Shown one piece after another: positions 14,642-24,117 of a stretch of 50,171 bases of DNA. The stretch covers positions 1-50,171 of the forward strand of contig JAEWMJ010000022.1 in the NCBI GenBank assembly GCA_023393165.1, read 5' to 3'. Source of the stretch: Bacillota bacterium. Lineage in GTDB: Bacteria > Bacillota > Clostridia > Christensenellales > Christensenellaceae. The notes beneath the pieces were generated by a model. The model did no database searches. It saw only the letters and a list, made by a program, of their open reading frames with translations, and was not told where the DNA came from. How positions within the stretch are numbered: the stretch's first letter is position 1; each line of letters opens with the position of its first letter. The position numbers and the translations under genes were made by a program.

Positions 14642-14974
14642 TTAACTGTTAAAGCAGCATTCCCAGATATAGCTCACAGAAGCGTTGGGGTTATCGGAAA
14701 TCAATTTGATACTTTTCGAAATAACCTCAAATCCACCCGAATACGAGACAACCAGTAATACTATAGTTTCAAAAGCAATCATCACGATAAAAGCTCGACG
14801 CTTTCTAGGGTCAGATAGCATCGTTTTTAATTTGTCTTTAAATTTTACTTTTGTTGGATGCCAATAATCTTCCTCGTTGCCCATATCTTTTTTTAGCACT
14901 TTACGGCAAAACCACCGATAAATGCCCATGAACTGTATTATAAAAAAGGCGCCTGCCATACAGCATGGCAACAT
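14642..14974 (-). CDS. Small two-span membrane protein next to the LDI-like gene
   Basis: A 110-residue protein, ATG 14974 with AAAGGAGG nine bases upstream. One hydrophobic segment lies at residues 3-20 with a C-C pair near the start; a basic, acidic and aromatic loop follows (M-G-N-E-E-D-Y-W-H-P-T-K), then a second span near residues 62-80 and an outer tail ending in W-E-C-C-F. The paired cysteines at both ends could bind metal or form disulfides. It lies between NosF and the LDI-like gene. No family is recognised; a partner subunit is plausible. Confidence 0.6.
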   Translation of the reverse strand: MLPCCMAGAFFIIQFMGIYRWFCRKVLKKDMGNEEDYWHPTKVKFKDKLKTMLSDPRKRRAFIVMIAFETIVLLVVSYSGGFEVISKSIKLISDNPNASVSYIWECCFNS

Positions 14975-15079
14975 ATCGTAAACCTCCTTTTTATATTAAT
15001 CAAACCTGTATTTAAACGAGTGTAAATCAATATTTTCTTTGGATACACAGAACAAAATCGTAAATTATTCCGGTCTGAC

Positions 15080-15823
15080 TTATTCAGTATCGGCTAGATT
15101 TCCGGTTTTCATCAAGCCTAAAAACAATTGCTCAAAATTTTTAGCATCACCGTATTTACTGTATAAATTATTAATGCTATCGAATTCCAGCATCCGTCCC
15201 GAATGGATTATGGCTACTTTATTCGCCAACTCCTCAATATCACTTAGAATGTGCGAAGTAAGAAGAATTGCCGAACCTTCTGCAAGCAGATTCTTTATAG
15301 TCTGCTTTAACCAAATGGACCAATAAGCATCCAGTCCGTCAGACGGTTCATCTAACACAAGGAGTGTAGGCTTAACTGAAAGCAAGGCCTGAGCGATTAT
15401 CAGTCTTTGCATCATACCTTTTGAGTATGTGCCGACCCTCTTATTGGCGTACTTAAGCAAACCAACCTGTTCACAAACCTCTTTAGCTCTATCTTCAGAA
15501 ACTCCACGTAACGCGGCAAAGAATATCAATACTTCTCTGCCCGTCAGATGACTTGGCATAGTAATTGTCTCAGGAACATAACTGAAAAACTGCTTGTAAT
15601 TTTCCAGGTCAGGCGCCACCCTTTGCCCTTTCAGGTGGATAGATCCGGAAGTGGGCCACATTTGTCCTGTGACCATTTTGATGATAGTCGTCTTTCCCGC
15701 ACCGTTTCCGCCGCATAGACCGATACACTGGCCCTCCTGCATGCAAAAAGATATTTCACCGATCCGCGTTCGGGAATTGTATTCTTTAACGACATTAGCA
15801 ACGTCGAGAACTACATCATGCAT
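15080..15823 (-). CDS. nosF: NosF-like ABC transporter ATPase
   Basis: A 247-residue ATPase started at the ATG at 15823 (AAAGGAG nine bases upstream), overlapping the end of nosY by eight bases. It has Walker A (G-G-N-G-A-G-K-T-T), the Q-loop, a Y-S-K-G-M-M-Q-R-L signature and Walker B (L-L-V-L-D-E-P-S-D-G-L-D), with the switch histidine in L-T-S-H. NosF powers NosDFY, which acts in maturation of the copper sites of nitrous oxide reductase (family knowledge). No reductase gene is present here, so the complex may serve another protein, such as the LDI-like enzyme downstream. A generic ABC-2 exporter ATPase is the alternative if the neighbours are ignored. Confidence 0.85.
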   Translation of the reverse strand: MHDVVLDVANVVKEYNSRTRIGEISFCMQEGQCIGLCGGNGAGKTTIIKMVTGQMWPTSGSIHLKGQRVAPDLENYKQFFSYVPETITMPSHLTGREVLIFFAALRGVSEDRAKEVCEQVGLLKYANKRVGTYSKGMMQRLIIAQALLSVKPTLLVLDEPSDGLDAYWSIWLKQTIKNLLAEGSAILLTSHILSDIEELANKVAIIHSGRMLEFDSINNLYSKYGDAKNFEQLFLGLMKTGNLADTE

Positions 15824-16673
15824 TTTGTATGCGTCTCCTTTGCCGGAATGCGAAAACCAGAGGGATAAGTATATATGCAGCAAACAATGCCAGATAAGCT
15901 AAAAGGCCGCCGGGGCTGCGCGAAAAATCAATAAATGCTTTTAAATTGGCCCCCAATACTGATTCGCTTCCCATGGAAATCAGCCCCAATACTCTAACGC
16001 AATCGGCTGGATTAACCAGCAATGAGACGATGAGAATAGGGTTAACTATATTTGCAGGCACTGCCAGACACAATAAAGCCACGAGCGGCTCGTAAATAAT
16101 AATTGACACAAACCACACAGCTATGCTTGTACCTATTGCTTGCATACGGTTTTCTGATAAAAAGCCTATCAACATACCCCAAGAAACATATACCGACATT
16201 AAAACAAGGCCTGACAATGCAAATATCTCGTAAGCTTTTATACTCCCATAGAGGCCAACAACAATCATCATAAGAATCGAAATGCCAAGGCTTATGCTGA
16301 TAGCTCTAAAAAATGCAAGTATGAGTCCAATATACTTACCCAATATGACTTTCGGCATAGAGGTTGGGTAGCTAAGCAGCAATATCATGCTTCCATTTTC
16401 CTTTTCTTCCGAAATAGTTATACTCCCCACACATAATGAAAAAAGCGGCACCAAGTACAAACAAATGTTCAGCAATGTAGCCGTTACACTATTATATGTG
16501 TCCAGTATATTGCTTGAGCCAGACAATAGTGAGATGGCGATTACAATGATACCAACCGCAATAAACGCTAAGTCGAAGCTTCTCAGCCACCCGTTTCGCT
16601 TTGCGATGAGATTCTCATTTCTTATAATAGCCAAAATTTGATTGCTTTGCCTGCTCGTTTTCAATTTTTCCAT
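15816..16673 (-). CDS. nosY: NosY-like ABC-2 permease
   Basis: A 285-residue membrane protein with six predicted spans, started at the ATG at 16673. It carries the ABC-2/NosY signature region near residues 75-105 (I-T-I-S-E-E-K-E-N-G-S-M-I-L-L-L-S-Y-P), the conserved coupling segment of this family. It overlaps nosD upstream by 13 bases and nosF downstream by eight, so translation is coupled. It forms the membrane channel of the NosDFY complex. Confidence 0.85.
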   Translation of the reverse strand: MEKLKTSRQSNQILAIIRNENLIAKRNGWLRSFDLAFIAVGIIVIAISLLSGSSNILDTYNSVTATLLNICLYLVPLFSLCVGSITISEEKENGSMILLLSYPTSMPKVILGKYIGLILAFFRAISISLGISILMMIVVGLYGSIKAYEIFALSGLVLMSVYVSWGMLIGFLSENRMQAIGTSIAVWFVSIIIYEPLVALLCLAVPANIVNPILIVSLLVNPADCVRVLGLISMGSESVLGANLKAFIDFSRSPGGLLAYLALFAAYILIPLVFAFRQRRRIQNA

Positions 16674-18028
16674 GAATGTCCCCGCCCTAATACTATCGTC
16701 GTAACGCAACCCGCAAGAAAAACTATTAGCCCAACTATTGCATGTAAATCCACATATGATGTCGCTGGATTCTCGGCTGCCTTGGTATCCGTTATTACAG
16801 GCTTCATAAGGGGGTATGGATCATACACTGCAGAACTTTTATCCATGGATTGTATGCTTGCTAGCATGACCATAGCAGGACTATTGAAAAAAACCTGTAG
16901 ATTTTCACGCGCACCTGAAATGATTTCAAAATAAGTTTTACCATGCTGATATATTTTGTCACCAATTCCATCGCCATTTTCATCGAAGCCGTTATAATCA
17001 TCCCAGTAATTGCCTTTTACCTCTGCAACAGGAGATGTACTATCCTCAACTGCGGTATATTGCTGAATATTACCAATAAAGTTGTTTCTGCTGATATCGG
17101 TCGCCTGCAGACATTCGCCCAGAACCATCCCTGAGTAATTGGTCCTCACATTATTTTCCTTCATTAATGTGCCCCAGCTGTCGGACATCTGTATGCCCCG
17201 TGTATTGTCTGAAACCAGGTTTTGCAATATGCTTGTACGTTCGCTGGAATAGATAATTATACCTGTACCGTGATAATCATATTGATTTGTAATTTCATTT
17301 CCAATAATCAGCGTATCCTGTGCCAACATAGTCATGATTCCTGTAATATTGTGTTCCAGTTTATTGGAAATAATTTTATTGTTCTTGGAATCATCCATGA
17401 GATGGATTGCATAGCGTGCTTCAGTAATAAAATTCTTTTTTATTATATTGCTGTAAGAATAATAAAAATAAATGCCATCGCCTACATTTTCGATCCTATT
17501 ATTCACAAACTCATTATTCGACGAGTATTCCGACATAATTCCGGCACCCTTGTCATTGAATTTCTGCTCAGGATCACCAAGGATATGGTTTCCTACAAAT
17601 ACATTATTCTGTGCATTCTCCAAGTGAATTCCATAATAGCTTTCCTGTACGACACAATTTTGGATGATATTTCCGTTGCTTCCAACCCAGATGGCCGCAT
17701 CCTTTTCGTCTATCCCTTCCCTTGCCGGCAGCACTGATATATCATTTAGTTCTATTCCGTCTGCCCTGAGTTCAACCGTATTTCCCGACGTCGTTGCTTT
17801 AATGCATGCGCCGTTGCCCTCGATGATCAAGCGCTTATTTATGTTTATTGGCCCAAGATAGGTCTTGTCTTGCAACTGCAAAGTATCGCCTTCTTTAGCT
17901 TTATCGATTAAACCCTGTAAGCTCTGTGGCATATCATCTCCCACTGCATATGCAGGAGCTGTCCATAAAATCATGCTCAAAAACAGAATGCTTAAAAACG
18001 ACAGAACTTTTGTTGCTTGCAAGCACAT
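16661..18028 (-). CDS. nosD: NosD-like surface beta-helix protein
   Basis: About 455 residues: a signal peptide (residues 1-28), a right-handed parallel beta-helix with many N-x-I and N-N-x-I turns from about residue 45 to 350, and a C-terminal span (G-L-I-V-F-L-A-G-C-V) that anchors it in the membrane. The annotated ATG is only three bases from GGAGG, so the in-frame TTG at 18022 may be the true start. NosD docks on NosFY and presents the client apo-protein for metal loading. The C-terminal anchor suits a Gram-positive cell without a periplasm. Confidence 0.85.
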   Translation of the reverse strand: MCLQATKVLSFLSILFLSMILWTAPAYAVGDDMPQSLQGLIDKAKEGDTLQLQDKTYLGPININKRLIIEGNGACIKATTSGNTVELRADGIELNDISVLPAREGIDEKDAAIWVGSNGNIIQNCVVQESYYGIHLENAQNNVFVGNHILGDPEQKFNDKGAGIMSEYSSNNEFVNNRIENVGDGIYFYYSYSNIIKKNFITEARYAIHLMDDSKNNKIISNKLEHNITGIMTMLAQDTLIIGNEITNQYDYHGTGIIIYSSERTSILQNLVSDNTRGIQMSDSWGTLMKENNVRTNYSGMVLGECLQATDISRNNFIGNIQQYTAVEDSTSPVAEVKGNYWDDYNGFDENGDGIGDKIYQHGKTYFEIISGARENLQVFFNSPAMVMLASIQSMDKSSAVYDPYPLMKPVITDTKAAENPATSYVDLHAIVGLIVFLAGCVTTIVLGRGHSWKN

Positions 18029-18071
18029 CTACCTCCATTCAATCCCGGCTTTCAGCTAAGGTTTGTCTATT

Positions 18072-18539
18072 TCATGTTGGATTTGGGCCAAAAAAATCAA
18101 GCAACTTATTATAGTCCATAAATTCTCCCTTTCCGTTTTCTGATATAAAATTCTGGACTTCTTCAATTGTTTTAAAAGAAACAACACCATTGCTCATGGG
18201 TGTGTGGATAGATGGATTGTATACATAGGAAGCAGTCGTTCCATCAATCCATGCTTTACTTATATAGTCTCGCACATAGATTTTTGCAGGCTTTACATTA
18301 TTTGAATTTATATATTTGATCATGCAACCTAAATCGTCAAATTTCTCACACGTTCCGTCGTCGGTAATATACTCAACTGCAAATTGATCATCCGAAATAT
18401 GCATATTGCATTTGGCGCAAACATCTGTACTGGAATCGATTGCTTGGGCAGGATATGTAACAGGCCCTGAACATGCAGCAAGAGGGATCACAAGAAAAAT
18501 TAGCACCATGAATTTTACTGATCGAAACATTGTTTTCAT
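18072..18539 (-). CDS. nosL: NosL-like copper lipoprotein
   Basis: A 155-residue lipoprotein. The ATG at 18539 is preferred over 18557 because GGAG precedes it by about nine bases. The lipobox is L-A-A-C. The NosL metal-site elements are visible: C-A-K-C-N-M-H-I, F-D-D-L-G-C-M and T-P-M-S-N-G. NosL binds Cu(I) and hands it to NosDFY or its client. Gene order nosL-nosD-nosY-nosF on one strand is that of known nos accessory clusters, but nosZ, nosR and nosC are absent from the window. Confidence 0.88.
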   Translation of the reverse strand: MKTMFRSVKFMVLIFLVIPLAACSGPVTYPAQAIDSSTDVCAKCNMHISDDQFAVEYITDDGTCEKFDDLGCMIKYINSNNVKPAKIYVRDYISKAWIDGTTASYVYNPSIHTPMSNGVVSFKTIEEVQNFISENGKGEFMDYNKLLDFFGPNPT

Positions 18540-18620
18540 CCTTATTCTACTCCTCATTTTTTACACAATTTAACCAGCTATTGCCCAAAAGCATGCATCC
18601 CGGATACTTTCATAAATAAT

Positions 18621-19562
18621 TCATTTGGATATCATTCTTTGAATATTGCCCTTCTCGGGCATCGCGGGTAAGCCGCCTCTTTTTGTTGCGCAAAGTGCTC
18701 CTACTGCATTTGCATACTCAACCATCTGATAAACAGGCTTGTTTTGCTCGTATAGTAGTTGATAAAGTATTGCGCCCATAAATGCATCTCCACAGCCAGT
18801 CGTATCACTTGCACATACGGAAAAAGCAGGGACGAAACCATTTTCTGTGCCGCTTGCGTAATAAAATGCTCCCTTATTTCCCTGAGTTATAAACACTTTT
18901 TTTGCTCCGAAATTCCAAATAGCTTGTGCACCGGTTTTAAGATCGCAAATTCCAGTTATCAGTTCCATTTCTTCTTCAGACATTTTAACGATATCTGCGT
19001 ATTCCAAGCCTTTTTTTATCCAATATAGCGCAGTATCTTTATCCCGCCAGAGCAATGGGCGATAATTTGGATCATAGGAAATTATTTTGCCTAATTGTCT
19101 TGCATGATTCAATGCATATAATGTTGCTTCACGGGCAGGATTATCCGTAAAAGAAAGCGAACCAAAATGCACGACCCGCGATCTGTTGATCAAAGATAGC
19201 TCAATGTCGCTCTTTTGAAGTTGTGTATCAGCTCCTGGATCACGTAAAAAAGAAAACTTACGCTCCCCGTTCTCGTTTAAAAATACAAAAGCAATCGTTG
19301 TATGAGTCTTTTCAATACACGTAAGCCCATTAATACCTATACCCTCTTTTAATAAAACATCCTTTAAAAATGATCCAAAGCTGTCGCATCCTACTTTACC
19401 AATAAAATCAGTTTTTGCACCTAGTTTATTCAATGCTGCCAGACAATTTACCGGGGCGCCTCCAGGATTCATCTCAAAAACCGGATATGCGATTTCTCCT
19501 TTTTCGCAAGGTGTAAAATCGATAAGTAATTCCCCTATTGCAATAACATCAATATCTGCCAT
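18621..19562 (-). CDS. PfkB-family sugar kinase (fructokinase-like)
   Basis: A 313-residue ribokinase-fold kinase. The N-terminal PfkB signature is G-G-A-P-V-N-C-L with G-K-V-G-C-D-S-F-G, and the C-terminal signature is D-T-T-G-C-G-D-A-F with catalytic aspartate 259. It phosphorylates a ketose or similar sugar with ATP in the cytoplasm. It is the last gene of the transporter operon, after a polyol dehydrogenase, so the natural reading is import of a polyol, oxidation to a ketose and phosphorylation. Fructose is a good guess, not proven. Confidence 0.85.
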   Translation of the reverse strand: MADIDVIAIGELLIDFTPCEKGEIAYPVFEMNPGGAPVNCLAALNKLGAKTDFIGKVGCDSFGSFLKDVLLKEGIGINGLTCIEKTHTTIAFVFLNENGERKFSFLRDPGADTQLQKSDIELSLINRSRVVHFGSLSFTDNPAREATLYALNHARQLGKIISYDPNYRPLLWRDKDTALYWIKKGLEYADIVKMSEEEMELITGICDLKTGAQAIWNFGAKKVFITQGNKGAFYYASGTENGFVPAFSVCASDTTGCGDAFMGAILYQLLYEQNKPVYQMVEYANAVGALCATKRGGLPAMPEKGNIQRMISK

Positions 19563-19595
19563 TTTTTTAATCCCTCAAATGTAAAATGCATCGCC

Positions 19596-20615
19596 TTACG
19601 GTTTTACAATAATTTTCCCTTTACCTTTATATTTTTCCGTTTTAAAAACATCCAAAATATGATCAAGATTAATCTCATCTGTAATCAGGCTTTTAACATC
19701 AATTCTACCTGCTGCAAGCAAAGATATCGCACGCATGTGGGTATAAGGATTTATAAACGACGCTTTGATGGAAATCTCCCTCTTAAAAATGTCAAATGGC
19801 TTAATTTCAATCTGACTTTCAGGATTTGTAAGGCCAAACAACATTGCCATGCCTCCTTTGCCTGTATTGTTGATCGTATAAAGCATTGTTTTTTTCAGGC
19901 CTACACATTCAACGGCAACATCTATAGCTTTGATTGAATTTAGTTCTAATATGGTATTGATGTTCTCAACATTTGGATCAAAAGTGATGTCAGCTCCAAG
20001 TTTCCTGGCAAGCTCCCTTTTTGCCGCCACAGGCTCAACCACAATAATGGTAGCTGCTCCAGATATCTTTGCAAGCTGCAGCATTATCAAGCCGATTGTA
20101 CCTCCCCCTACAATCATAACGGTTTGCCCAGGAATAACGCCTGCTAAATCCATGCCATGCAAACAGCAAGCAAGCGGTTCAGCCATTGCAGCTTCCATAT
20201 AAGACAGGCCATCCGGGATCTTATATACCTGTTTTGCCCTTACAGTACAATATTCGGCAAAACCGCCGCCTACCGTCGTTCCTATTCCTATCATATTTTC
20301 ACAAAAATGTGCCTTTCCTTGCCTACAGTAGTAGCATTCGCCGCACATATCATTAGGATCAACGCATACCCTGTCGCCGGGTTTTATATTTTCCACATCC
20401 TGCCCTATTTCATAAACAATTCCTGAAAATTCGTGTCCTAGAACTAGCGGAGGATTGGTTTTGGCCGCGCCTTCTGCACCTTCATAAATATGCATATCTG
20501 TACCGCAAACACCGCATGCCTTTACTTGTATTACAACTTCTCCGGCTCCGGGCTTACGTTCAATTACTTGCTCGACCCTGATATCCTCTTTACCATAAAA
20601 AACTGCTGCTTTCAT
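19596..20615 (-). CDS. Zinc-dependent medium-chain dehydrogenase (sorbitol dehydrogenase-like)
   Basis: A 339-residue MDR enzyme. It has the catalytic zinc cysteine and neighbours (C-G-V-C-G-T-D-M-H), G-H-E-F-S-G, a structural zinc site of four cysteines (C-G-E-C-Y-Y-C-R-Q-G-K-A-H-F-C) and a Rossmann motif (G-G-G-T-I-G-L) near residue 170. It would oxidise a polyol with NAD(P). AGAGGTG precedes the ATG. Neighbours are a sugar ABC transporter and a PfkB kinase, which fits polyol-to-ketose metabolism better than threonine or alcohol oxidation. Confidence 0.85.
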   Translation of the reverse strand: MKAAVFYGKEDIRVEQVIERKPGAGEVVIQVKACGVCGTDMHIYEGAEGAAKTNPPLVLGHEFSGIVYEIGQDVENIKPGDRVCVDPNDMCGECYYCRQGKAHFCENMIGIGTTVGGGFAEYCTVRAKQVYKIPDGLSYMEAAMAEPLACCLHGMDLAGVIPGQTVMIVGGGTIGLIMLQLAKISGAATIIVVEPVAAKRELARKLGADITFDPNVENINTILELNSIKAIDVAVECVGLKKTMLYTINNTGKGGMAMLFGLTNPESQIEIKPFDIFKREISIKASFINPYTHMRAISLLAAGRIDVKSLITDEINLDHILDVFKTEKYKGKGKIIVKP

Positions 20616-20653
20616 ATCACACCTCTAAAATACTATTCACTCTAAAATTTTAT

Positions 20654-21478
20654 CTATTTCTGAAACTCTTTTAGATTCATCCCTTGAGCTTGAATTGTCG
20701 GCTCCCCCAAAAAATGCTGAAGCATTTTTTCTAAAGCCACATTCCAGAAATCCCAATCATGAAGGCCTGCCCATTCTTCAAACAAAAAATCCAGCGGTAA
20801 CGTTCGGCAAACCTTAGCAAAATCTAAATTCATTTGATAAGTGAAATCTTCCGTGCCACAAGCTTGGTACAATCGTGGTTTAACCGTACCCTTCGATACC
20901 TTTGCAACCAGCTTGTACAGATCACAGTCATCAGGCAAAACAAAATCCGTACCAAACATAGCCACCAGTTCATTGGGAAGATTGTATCCAATATCTACGC
21001 CCTTCGCAAATTCCCTATTATTTATAGCACTGGTTATATCGCACGCGGCGCTAAAAGCTCCACATACGGAAAAACGCTCTGGGTTTCCAAAAGCAACGCG
21101 CAATGCGCCGTATCCTCCCATTGATAAACCTGCGACCATCATATCCTCATATTTGGTAGATATGTTAAACATATCTCCAATCAGATCGGGTAGTTCCTTT
21201 GCAATATAGGAATAATATTTTAAACCGAATCGCATGTCCTGATAAAAACTTCTTTGAACTTCAGGCATAACAATGGCTATACCATATTTATCTGCAAAAT
21301 AATCAGCTTGACTTCTTCTCGCCCATCCTGAAGCATTATCCGATATACCATGTAAAAGTATTAATGTCTTAGGGCGCCCATTCCCCAAATATCTCCGTCC
21401 ATCTTGTGGTAAACTGACATATAGTTGAGTCTCCATTGAGAGCGACCTAGAAAAAATATTTCCTTGAAAACAAGCCAT
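20654..21478 (-). CDS. Esterase of the EstA/esterase D type
   Basis: A 274-residue alpha/beta hydrolase with the nucleophile elbow G-L-S-M-G-G-Y-G-A, an oxyanion-region L-L-H-G-I-S-D-N and a C-terminal catalytic histidine in G-L-H-D-W. There is no signal peptide, so it acts in the cytoplasm. This family includes tributyrin esterases and sugar deacylases. Placed between the transporter and the dehydrogenase, it may remove acyl groups from an imported acylated sugar or polyol. The substrate cannot be read from the sequence. Confidence 0.75.
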   Translation of the reverse strand: MACFQGNIFSRSLSMETQLYVSLPQDGRRYLGNGRPKTLILLHGISDNASGWARRSQADYFADKYGIAIVMPEVQRSFYQDMRFGLKYYSYIAKELPDLIGDMFNISTKYEDMMVAGLSMGGYGALRVAFGNPERFSVCGAFSAACDITSAINNREFAKGVDIGYNLPNELVAMFGTDFVLPDDCDLYKLVAKVSKGTVKPRLYQACGTEDFTYQMNLDFAKVCRTLPLDFLFEEWAGLHDWDFWNVALEKMLQHFLGEPTIQAQGMNLKEFQK

Positions 21479-21577
21479 CTTTTAAACTCCTTTCTATTTT
21501 TGCTTCTTCTTTCTATTAATTTTTAAGTTGATTAATGAAGTATATTGGATTAAAACAACCTGCTATTTTTAGATCAA

Positions 21578-22567
21578 TTAGCCATTTGCTTCTTTTATCT
21601 TTTTTATCATGTTGCGGCGATTTAACTGATAAGCATCAAATCCAATCGCAGCAATCATTATGGTGCCTCTTACTATATACTGAGCATAAATATTGATGCC
21701 AGCTAGCTGCATCCCATTGGAAAGAAGCGCTATACAAAGGATCCCTGCGAAAACGCCTGATAATTTGCCTTCACCGCCTCGAATTGAAACTCCACCCAGG
21801 AATACACCACCTATTACGCTAAATTCAGTGCCCGGCCCAATAACTGATTGTACAGAACCTAGGCGTGATATCAGCATAATATCTGCAAGCCCTATGCAGA
21901 ATCCTACTATAATCGCAATACTATATCTCATTCGGTTAATATTAATGCCGGCTAGGCGCGCAGCTTCCTTGTTTCCCCCGAGCGCATACACATATCTTCC
22001 GTAATATGTTTTATTAAGAACAAAACTCATTATGAAAAAAACTGCAAACATTATTACTATTCCAACAGGTAGAAAACCAAATAACATTCCTTGACCAATA
22101 AATTTAAATTCAGCTGGAAAGCCAGATATTGTTTTTGATTGAGATATTATATATGAAAAACCCTGTAAGATAGTCATCATAGCAATGGTTATGATCAAAA
22201 TCATAAGCTTTAATTTAATTGCAAGGTATGTATTAAGCAAAGAAATGAATATTGCCAGCGCTATTGTAACCATTATACATATCCAGAATGGCACTCCCAT
22301 ATTAACCATGAGTCCGCCACATACAACGCCAACCAATGACATTGCAAATCCGACCGAGAGGTCCATCTCTCCCGACATCATAAGAAAAGTAAGGCCTGTC
22401 GCAGCAACTATTAGATATGCATTTTGTGACAAGATATTCAATATATTATTTAAACTAAAAAAATGATCTGAAAAAATCCCAAAAAATATTAAGATAACAA
22501 GTAAAATGAACCATGCTAAATGATTGCTTATAAAATCAAAAATGTTGAATGTTTTACGCCTTTCCAT
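21578..22567 (-). CDS. Sugar ABC transporter permease (RbsC family)
   Basis: A 329-residue integral membrane protein of the ribose/galactose-type permease family with about ten spans. The family motif near the C-terminus (G-G-V-S-I-R-G-G-E-G-K-L-S-G-V) is the loop that contacts the ATPase. It starts 19 bases after the ATPase gene and is clearly part of the same operon. With the lipoprotein and the ATPase it forms a complete importer, probably of a pentose, hexose or polyol. Confidence 0.88.
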   Translation of the reverse strand: MERRKTFNIFDFISNHLAWFILLVILIFFGIFSDHFFSLNNILNILSQNAYLIVAATGLTFLMMSGEMDLSVGFAMSLVGVVCGGLMVNMGVPFWICIMVTIALAIFISLLNTYLAIKLKLMILIITIAMMTILQGFSYIISQSKTISGFPAEFKFIGQGMLFGFLPVGIVIMFAVFFIMSFVLNKTYYGRYVYALGGNKEAARLAGININRMRYSIAIIVGFCIGLADIMLISRLGSVQSVIGPGTEFSVIGGVFLGGVSIRGGEGKLSGVFAGILCIALLSNGMQLAGINIYAQYIVRGTIMIAAIGFDAYQLNRRNMIKKIKEANG

Positions 22568-22585
22568 ATTTAACCTCTTCTTCCG

Positions 22586-24064
22586 CTATTTCACAGCCGA
22601 TGCCAATTCGAGCACTGCTGTTTGGCTGAATTCACTTTTGCTTAATTCCCCAGTCATGTTACCTTCACGAAGTACAATTATTCGATCACTCATACCAAGA
22701 AGTTCTTCCATGTCTGAGGAGATCATGATGATAGATATACCCTGCTCAGTCAATTTGTTCATTAGTCTATAAATTTCTTGCTTTGCACCAACATCAATAC
22801 CTCGTGTAGGTTCATCAAATATTATAATTTTTGTTTGAGCAGCCAAAACTCTTGCTAAAATTACTTTCTGCTGATTCCCGCCTGAAAGGTTTTTTACTAT
22901 TTGCTTCATGTTCGGAGTTGCAATTTTAAGTTCTTTTGAATATTTTTCGCTTAATGAATCGATATCTTTTTCCCTTATGACGGCATTTCGCGCAATCCTA
23001 CGTAGGCTCATTATTACGATATTCCAGTCGAGTCTATAATCTTCAAAAATACCTTCACGTTTTCTGTCTTCAGGTATTAGCCCAATTCCCAGTTTTATCG
23101 CATTATATGGTGTTTTTATCTTAACAGGTAAACCGTCAACCAGAATCTCTCCCCTATCAAGCTTCGCTGCTCCATACAGCAGCTTAGCAAGTTCGGTACG
23201 TCCGCATCCGACTAATCCTCCAAAACCAAGTATTTCACCTTTGTGGAGTGTAAAGCTGATGCCTTGTACGCCGTTTCCCGTGAGCCCCTTTGTTTCAAGA
23301 ATCACTTTGTTTTCATATGATCCTCTCTTTGGATAGCTTTCTATCAATTCACGGCCCACCATTAGATTTATAAGTTCCTTCCTGTTTGTTTCTGAAACTT
23401 TTTTTGTTGAAATATATCGCCCATCACGCATCACAGTGACCCTATCGCATACTTCAAAAATCTCGTCCATACGGTGGGAAACATAAATAACTGAAACGCC
23501 TTTCGCCTTTAAACGCCGAATAATATCAAACATATGCTGCACTTCAGAGATTGACAGCGCTGCGCTCGGTTCGTCCATAAATAATATCTTCACATTCTTT
23601 GATAACGCCTTTGCAATTTCCACTATCTGCATCTGAGCGATTGATAAATTTTCAACCATTGAATACGTGTCAATATCTACCTCAAACTGTGCAAAGAGCT
23701 CCGCTGAACGCCTGTGCATTTCTTTAAAATCAACAATATATTGTCCACCAATCTTTTCACCAATGAAAATGTTCTCCGCCACTGACATTGAAGGTATAAG
23801 ATTAAATTCCTGATAAATAACAGCTATTCCCTGGCTTATAGCATCATTCGGGGTTAAACTGCTTAATTCTTTGCCATCTATTGTTACGACTCCCTTGTCA
23901 AAGCCTATTGCACCCGCTACAGCTTTAATCAAGGTTGATTTCCCCGCTCCATTTTCACCCATTAAAGCATGAATTTCGCCTGTCTCGAACTCCATACTGA
24001 CATCGTTAAGAGCCACTACGCCTGGATATTTTTTTGTTATATTTTTAAGCTGCATTATTGCCAA
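22586..24064 (-). CDS. Sugar ABC transporter ATPase, tandem domains (RbsA family)
   Basis: About 492 residues. The TTG at 24064 fits a GGAGG nine bases upstream; the ATG at 24055 is the alternative, and the frame runs further upstream only through the hairpin at 24118-24158. Domain 1 has Walker A (G-E-N-G-A-G-K-S-T), Walker B (I-L-F-M-D-E-P) and the switch histidine (Y-V-S-H-R). Domain 2 has the usual degenerate P-loop (G-C-G-R-T-E), L-S-G-G-N-Q-Q-K and F-D-E-P-T-R-G-I-D-V-G. This is the working engine of the importer and a useful contrast to the degenerate paralogue at 25473-26978. Confidence 0.9.
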   Translation of the reverse strand: MAIMQLKNITKKYPGVVALNDVSMEFETGEIHALMGENGAGKSTLIKAVAGAIGFDKGVVTIDGKELSSLTPNDAISQGIAVIYQEFNLIPSMSVAENIFIGEKIGGQYIVDFKEMHRRSAELFAQFEVDIDTYSMVENLSIAQMQIVEIAKALSKNVKILFMDEPSAALSISEVQHMFDIIRRLKAKGVSVIYVSHRMDEIFEVCDRVTVMRDGRYISTKKVSETNRKELINLMVGRELIESYPKRGSYENKVILETKGLTGNGVQGISFTLHKGEILGFGGLVGCGRTELAKLLYGAAKLDRGEILVDGLPVKIKTPYNAIKLGIGLIPEDRKREGIFEDYRLDWNIVIMSLRRIARNAVIREKDIDSLSEKYSKELKIATPNMKQIVKNLSGGNQQKVILARVLAAQTKIIIFDEPTRGIDVGAKQEIYRLMNKLTEQGISIIMISSDMEELLGMSDRIIVLREGNMTGELSKSEFSQTAVLELASAVK

Positions 24065-24117
24065 ACAAAAAGCACCTCCAACAAACTTATACAACTTTTC
24101 AGTAACCCCAAAGTTTG

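Noticed and set aside
14642..14974. NosZ or a cytochrome partner for the nos genes
   Set aside because: No copper-site histidines and no C-x2-C-H haem motif in this or any other protein of the cluster.
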